Virus record (IMG/VR): IMGVR_UViG_3300032356_000011 | Coordinates: 1-24,642 of that record | DNA: 24,642 nt | Direction: 5' to 3' (one strand) | Source: a virus | In this document: positions 21,553 to 24,642 of the stretch, piece by piece | Layout: every line of letters begins with the position of its first letter | How positions within the stretch are numbered: the stretch's first letter is position 1 | Position numbers and translations under genes: made by a program | Notes under the pieces: generated by a model | What the model was told of the DNA's origin: nothing | Databases searched by the model: none | The model's input: only the letters and a program-made list of their open reading frames with translations

Positions 21553-23163
21553 ATGGAATACAAACACCCTGGCGACCGGTTCTCGATCAAGGCGCGCGAC
21601 TGGAACGCGATTGCCGACGTGGTGTCTCGCGTCAACTCGCTGGGGGCGATGCCGGGCGACGTGGATCACCAGTCGCGGCACGGCGTCATTTGGGCCGTCA
21701 ATACGTCTGGCACCGGCACCGATCCCATCGAGTTCGGCGAGACCGTATCGGTTGTCGGCCTGCGTAGTGGATCGACACCTGCCGAGCAGGCCGAGCTTCG
21801 CGGCGTGACATGTGAGCGACCGACACCCGGCGCGCTTGGATGCGTGGGCATTGCGCTCGAGCGCATCGAGCCGGGGCGGACTGGCCGCGTCGTGATTCAC
21901 GGCCTGGCCGTTGCGAAGGTGGAAATCTCCAGAGCAGCAGATGCACTGTGGGGCTGCGCTGAGCCCGTTGGCGAATCGATGGTATTGCGGCTCAGCCAGA
22001 CTGGCCGCGTGGCCGTGTGGTCGCTGCTCAACCCGGGCAGCGGCGAATACCCGCGACGCAACGCATGGGCGCTAGTGTGCCTCGGCGAGCAGGCTACCGC
22101 GACCGGCGTAGCGCGTGTCGTGGTCGAAGGTGGCCAACGCACGCTGCGCTGGGTTGACTGGAATTACAGCCGCGAGGATGATGCGCGTGTGCCACACCAC
22201 GATCCCGGCGGTTTCCTTGCAACCGCCCGCGACGGCGATCTCGCAACCATTGCACTTGAGCGGCGCACCGATGGTACCAGCCAATACATCGTCACCGGCG
22301 CGCAAAACCGAGCGCACTACGGCGTCGCATATGCCGATGGCGATATGACCGCCAACCGTGAGGTGCCGCTGCGTGGTGTGCAGTTGTTCGGTCCGCGCAA
22401 CGGTGCCGACGATCTGCCGACGACCGCATACTGCCTCGGCCCCGCAGCGCAGCGAGATGACTTCTTGCTGCTGTTCAGAGATACCGTGCAGCGTCAAGGC
22501 GATTGGGTATGCGTCGTCTTGCATGGTGCGAATACACCATCGCAAGGCGAGTTCGCTTGGGCGACGGCGACCGGCAAGCCGATTGGCGGCAACGGCCCCG
22601 GCCCGGTGCAAGTCGAGGCGACCATCGCGGGTGAGACCGTGACGGTGCACGTGCGGCCGTGCTCTTCACGGCACACTGCGATCTTCGCGGGCACGTCTAT
22701 CTTCGTCGCCAAACGTGCCGATAGCGGATGGGATGCCGTTGGTGGTGATCTGTACGATGACCCCATCGGCACGATTAGGATGGTCGATAATGCGAACAAC
22801 GTGCCGCAGGGGTGGCAGGTCATCGCGAATGTCGCCGACCGCTATCTGCGAGTTGGCCATGCGGCAGGCAACACTGGCGGCGTTGGTGTGATTACCCCAA
22901 CGCATAATGCCGGCATGTATGCGCCTGCGACGCATACGGTCGCGCTAGATAACCACCAAGGATTTTGGCTAAAACTGGCGTCAGACGAAGCTGCGCCGCA
23001 ACGCGAATACATCCTCAACGCGAGCGGCTCATCGTCTCATTCGATCAATTCGCAGTACACGAATCTGTCGCATCCGACGCTCGACTTCGAGGCGATCACG
23101 CATGCCGAGATGCAGGTCGAGCCCCCCTACTACTCGGTCGTGCTCATTCGGCGCGTCGAGTGA
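21553..23163 (+). CDS. Large tail / fibre protein
   Basis: A 536-residue protein, the last structural gene of the late operon. It opens MEYKHPGDRFSIKARDWNAIADV, a type of N-terminal attachment segment in phage tail proteins, followed by several beta domains (ERIEPGRTGRVVIHGLAVAKVEI, GDLATIALERRTDG). The C-terminal third contains NVPQGWQVIANVADRYLRVG and ends PPYYSVVLIRRVE, similar in style to tail-collar type fibre ends (P-x-G-W ... PPY-x3-F-I-x-R). A receptor-binding or baseplate appendage role is likely. The ATG has no clear ribosome site; the gap to the previous gene is 24 bases. Confidence 0.65.
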   Translation: MEYKHPGDRFSIKARDWNAIADVVSRVNSLGAMPGDVDHQSRHGVIWAVNTSGTGTDPIEFGETVSVVGLRSGSTPAEQAELRGVTCERPTPGALGCVGIALERIEPGRTGRVVIHGLAVAKVEISRAADALWGCAEPVGESMVLRLSQTGRVAVWSLLNPGSGEYPRRNAWALVCLGEQATATGVARVVVEGGQRTLRWVDWNYSREDDARVPHHDPGGFLATARDGDLATIALERRTDGTSQYIVTGAQNRAHYGVAYADGDMTANREVPLRGVQLFGPRNGADDLPTTAYCLGPAAQRDDFLLLFRDTVQRQGDWVCVVLHGANTPSQGEFAWATATGKPIGGNGPGPVQVEATIAGETVTVHVRPCSSRHTAIFAGTSIFVAKRADSGWDAVGGDLYDDPIGTIRMVDNANNVPQGWQVIANVADRYLRVGHAAGNTGGVGVITPTHNAGMYAPATHTVALDNHQGFWLKLASDEAAPQREYILNASGSSSHSINSQYTNLSHPTLDFEAITHAEMQVEPPYYSVVLIRRVE

Positions 23164-23197
23164 TTGCGCCCTCGCCTCTCCTCAGATTGCCCCCTCG
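23162..23197. repeat. Imperfect 13-bp direct repeat upstream of the sigma promoter
   Basis: GATTGCGCCCTCG (23162-23174) and GATTGCCCCCTCG (23185-23197) differ in one base and start 23 bases apart, close to two helical turns. They lie 28 bases or more upstream of the -35 box. This is a common layout for an activator or repressor binding pair; the function is inference. Confidence 0.5.
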
Positions 23198-23224
23198 ACG
23201 GTCTCCGTGCGCCGAAATTTTTGG

Positions 23225-23253
23225 TTGACAGTGGTGTTTTTTTTCGATAAGAT
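23225..23253 (+). promoter_or_regulatory. Sigma-70-type promoter of the sigma factor gene
   Basis: TTGACA (23225-23230) is a perfect -35 box; after exactly 17 bases, including eight T's, comes TAAGAT (23248-23253), matching the -10 consensus TATAAT at four of six positions including the key first A and last T. It is the best promoter in the window and lies 24 bases before the sigma gene ATG. Confidence 0.75.
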
Positions 23254-23277
23254 GTCGTAGAGTTGAAAGGAGGACAC

Positions 23278-23757
23278 ATGACCGCAGAATTTGCTGATTT
23301 GATGACCCAGCCAGCCGTTCGGGCGGTGCTTCAGCGCGCCGCCCGCCGGTTGACCGCCGCGGGATGCTCCGACGCCCGCGAGGATGCGGAGCAAGAATTG
23401 CTCCTGCAACTCTGGCGGGCGTTCCGTTCGCACCCGCCAGCCCCCCCGATGGAGGGAGTCGCGTGGGTCGCGAGCCAAGTGCAGCAACGCACAGTGGATA
23501 TGCTGCGCCGCCGTCGCAAAGAGAAGCCATCGGGTGATATGTGCTCGATCGTTGACCCGCACGATCACGTCGCCGAGATAGATCGGCGACTCGACATCGA
23601 GGCCGCGCTCAGCCGACTACCGGCGGAGTTGCGCGAGATCGCGCAAGACCTGGCCGCCGGGTACACACCGACAGAAATCGCAGACAGGCTGGGTATCGGT
23701 CGCACGACGGCCTGGGAGTGGATTCAGCGATTGCGAGGTGTCTTAGAATCTATCTGA
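23278..23757 (+). CDS. ECF-like RNA polymerase sigma factor
   Basis: A 159-residue protein with the two-domain sigma layout. Region 2 (about 12-82) contains DAREDAEQELLLQLWRAFRSHP and WVASQVQQRTVDMLRRRRKE, matching the D-[AV]-x-Q-E-x-[WL]-L-x-x-W and R-N-x-x-D-x-x-R-[RK]-R pattern of ECF sigmas. Region 4 (about 108-155) is LSRLPAELREIAQDLAAGYTPTEIADRLGIGRTTAWEWIQRLR, a helix-turn-helix for the -35 element. It probably directs transcription of a set of phage genes, perhaps the late or replication genes. AAAGGAGG lies four bases before ATG 23278; a TTG at 23263 is in frame but is part of the leader. It has its own near-consensus promoter, so it is likely expressed by host polymerase first. Confidence 0.88.
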   Translation: MTAEFADLMTQPAVRAVLQRAARRLTAAGCSDAREDAEQELLLQLWRAFRSHPPAPPMEGVAWVASQVQQRTVDMLRRRRKEKPSGDMCSIVDPHDHVAEIDRRLDIEAALSRLPAELREIAQDLAAGYTPTEIADRLGIGRTTAWEWIQRLRGVLESI

Positions 23758-23771
23758 GGGAGGGGATCGCT

Positions 23772-23930
23772 ATGTCGCAACAACTATTACTCCACGAGCC
23801 GGCCGACGTGTACCATGCGGCCGCGAAGCACCGCCTGACGAGCCATCAGCTTGCCGTGCTGCTCTACCGCGTGAGGGTACCAGACACTGCTTGTGCGCAA
23901 TCGTCCGATGAGGCAGGCGGCAATGGCTAA
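23772..23930 (+). pseudogene. Likely N-terminal remnant of a phage PD-(D/E)xK (DUF3799-type) exonuclease
   Basis: A 52-residue frame after GAGGGAGGGG. Residues 4-32 (QLLLHEPADVYHAAAKHRLTSHQLA then VLLYR) resemble the usual start of phage RecB-like/DUF3799 nucleases, which reads about 'NEPAxxYHAxAxxxLSSHxLxDFRxCPxLYxxK'. Here the DFRxCP part is missing, as if about 15 bases were deleted in frame, and after LYR the sequence is unrelated. So it is probably a decayed recombination nuclease. The comparison is from memory and the short length makes it uncertain; it could also be an independent small protein. It overlaps the metallophosphoesterase by 8 bases. Confidence 0.4.
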
Positions 23931-24642
23931 ACGGCATCGCAGCAAGAAGCTCCTGGCCTTCGGCGACGTGCATATTCCTGCACACAGCCCGCGAGCCGTC
24001 GAGGTGTTTTGCCGCGCAGCCGAGAAAATCCGACCGGACATCATCGTCTGTCTCGGCGATCTGCTGGATTGCAGCCAGTTCAGTACGCATCCGCCGACGT
24101 GGGGCGTGCGCACGACCGACTACGAGGATGACGTTGCGACAGCCAAGGCGCTGCTAGCTCGGCTGAGAGCGACGGCCAAGCATCTCATCATCCTCGAAGG
24201 CAACCACGAGTACCGCATTGAGCGCTGGGCCGCAAGCTCGCCAACGGGCAAGGGCACCTACTCCATGCTGTCGCCGCGAAAAGCCTTGACCGCAAACACC
24301 GACTACGAGTGGATACCTTACGGCTCGGCAACCGGCCGCTATCCGCACTATCGCATCAACAGCCGGCTCGTCGCCGTGCACGGCTGGAGCTATGCCCGAG
24401 CGGCGGCCAGAGTACATTTGATGGCCGCGCAGGGCAAGAGCATTATTTATGGACATACTCATCGAGCGGAATCAGTGATGGCTCAACATATATGGACACG
24501 CGACGGCATTGTGGAAGCTCGCAATGGCGGCTGTCTCTGCAAGCGCGTCCCCCTGTACGGCGTCGGCAATCCGGTCGAATGGACGCATGGATTTGTGCTC
24601 GGGTTTCTGGGTCGCCGTAGCGACACGCTATACTCGATTCCG
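23923..24642 (+). CDS. Calcineurin-like metallophosphoesterase (partial at window end)
   Basis: An open frame of 240 codons that continues beyond the window. All signature motifs are present in order: GDVH at 14-17, GDLLD at 45-49, GNHE at about 93-96, HGWSY and GHTH near residue 185-188. These bind the two-metal centre of calcineurin-like phosphoesterases, which hydrolyse phosphomono- or diesters, including nucleic acids and nucleotides. The N terminus MAKRHRSKKLLAFGDVHIP is typical of phage-encoded members, which usually lie near DNA replication or recombination genes. The start overlaps the preceding remnant's end. Substrate cannot be told from sequence. Confidence 0.9.
   Translation, partial: MAKRHRSKKLLAFGDVHIPAHSPRAVEVFCRAAEKIRPDIIVCLGDLLDCSQFSTHPPTWGVRTTDYEDDVATAKALLARLRATAKHLIILEGNHEYRIERWAASSPTGKGTYSMLSPRKALTANTDYEWIPYGSATGRYPHYRINSRLVAVHGWSYARAAARVHLMAAQGKSIIYGHTHRAESVMAQHIWTRDGIVEARNGGCLCKRVPLYGVGNPVEWTHGFVLGFLGRRSDTLYSIP

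Noticed and set aside
20746-21900. A 384-codon minus-strand frame spanning two tail genes
   Set aside because: Shadow of the distal tail and fibre genes; no ribosome site or domain.
1-24642. CRISPR array, insertion sequence or ribosomal RNA
   Set aside because: No regularly spaced repeats, transposase motifs or rRNA-like sequence were seen in the window.

Overview
The window is most of the head and tail gene block of a lambda/HK97-type tailed phage or prophage, about 60% G+C by eye. The gene set (ParB-methyltransferase, amidoligase, HARE-HTH protein, protease-capsid fusion, papain-like protease) and the style of the portal and capsid proteins recall prophages of Planctomycetota. That assignment rests on remembered family resemblance and is an inference; no host gene, tRNA or attachment site was seen to confirm it.

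Layout. (1) 33-1061, plus strand: a ParB-like/adenine methyltransferase gene that has lost its C-terminal SAM-binding half. (2) 1080-2990, minus strand: a restriction-modification pair, a D12-class adenine methyltransferase followed by an EcoRI-family endonuclease, in visibly lower G+C DNA. (3) 3484-5686, minus strand: an accessory operon read right to left, namely a small hypothetical gene, a DUF6900-like gene, a HARE-HTH gene, a strong terminator, an amidoligase, and only the first ~23 codons of its partner class II glutamine amidotransferase. The restriction-modification genes therefore sit between two broken phage genes. (4) 5824-12565, plus strand: packaging and head genes, including a probable small terminase-like protein, large terminase, zinc ribbon protein, small connector-position protein, portal, a protease-major capsid fusion and a capsid cement protein. 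(5) 12574-16928: head completion candidate, then an unusual cassette (small hydrophobic-tail protein, membrane-anchored proline-rich protein, papain-like cysteine protease, small protein, membrane/coiled-coil protein), a LamG-type adhesin and a small spike-base-like protein. (6) 16938-23163: tail genes, namely tail terminator candidate, neck/morphogenesis protein split by an in-frame UGA, tail tube, two overlapping tail chaperone genes, tape measure, distal tail protein and a large tail/fibre protein. (7) 23225-24642: a near-consensus promoter, an ECF-like sigma factor, a likely nuclease remnant and a metallophosphoesterase cut by the window end.

Structural genes are packed with ATGA or TAATG overlaps, indicating one long late operon. 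The most notable points are the restriction-modification insertion that inactivated two phage genes, the internal ribosome-binding start inside the protease-capsid fusion, the papain-like protease cassette in a position where lysis genes might be expected although no classical endolysin is visible, the shared domain of the small terminase-like protein and the large terminase N terminus, and the UGA-split neck gene.
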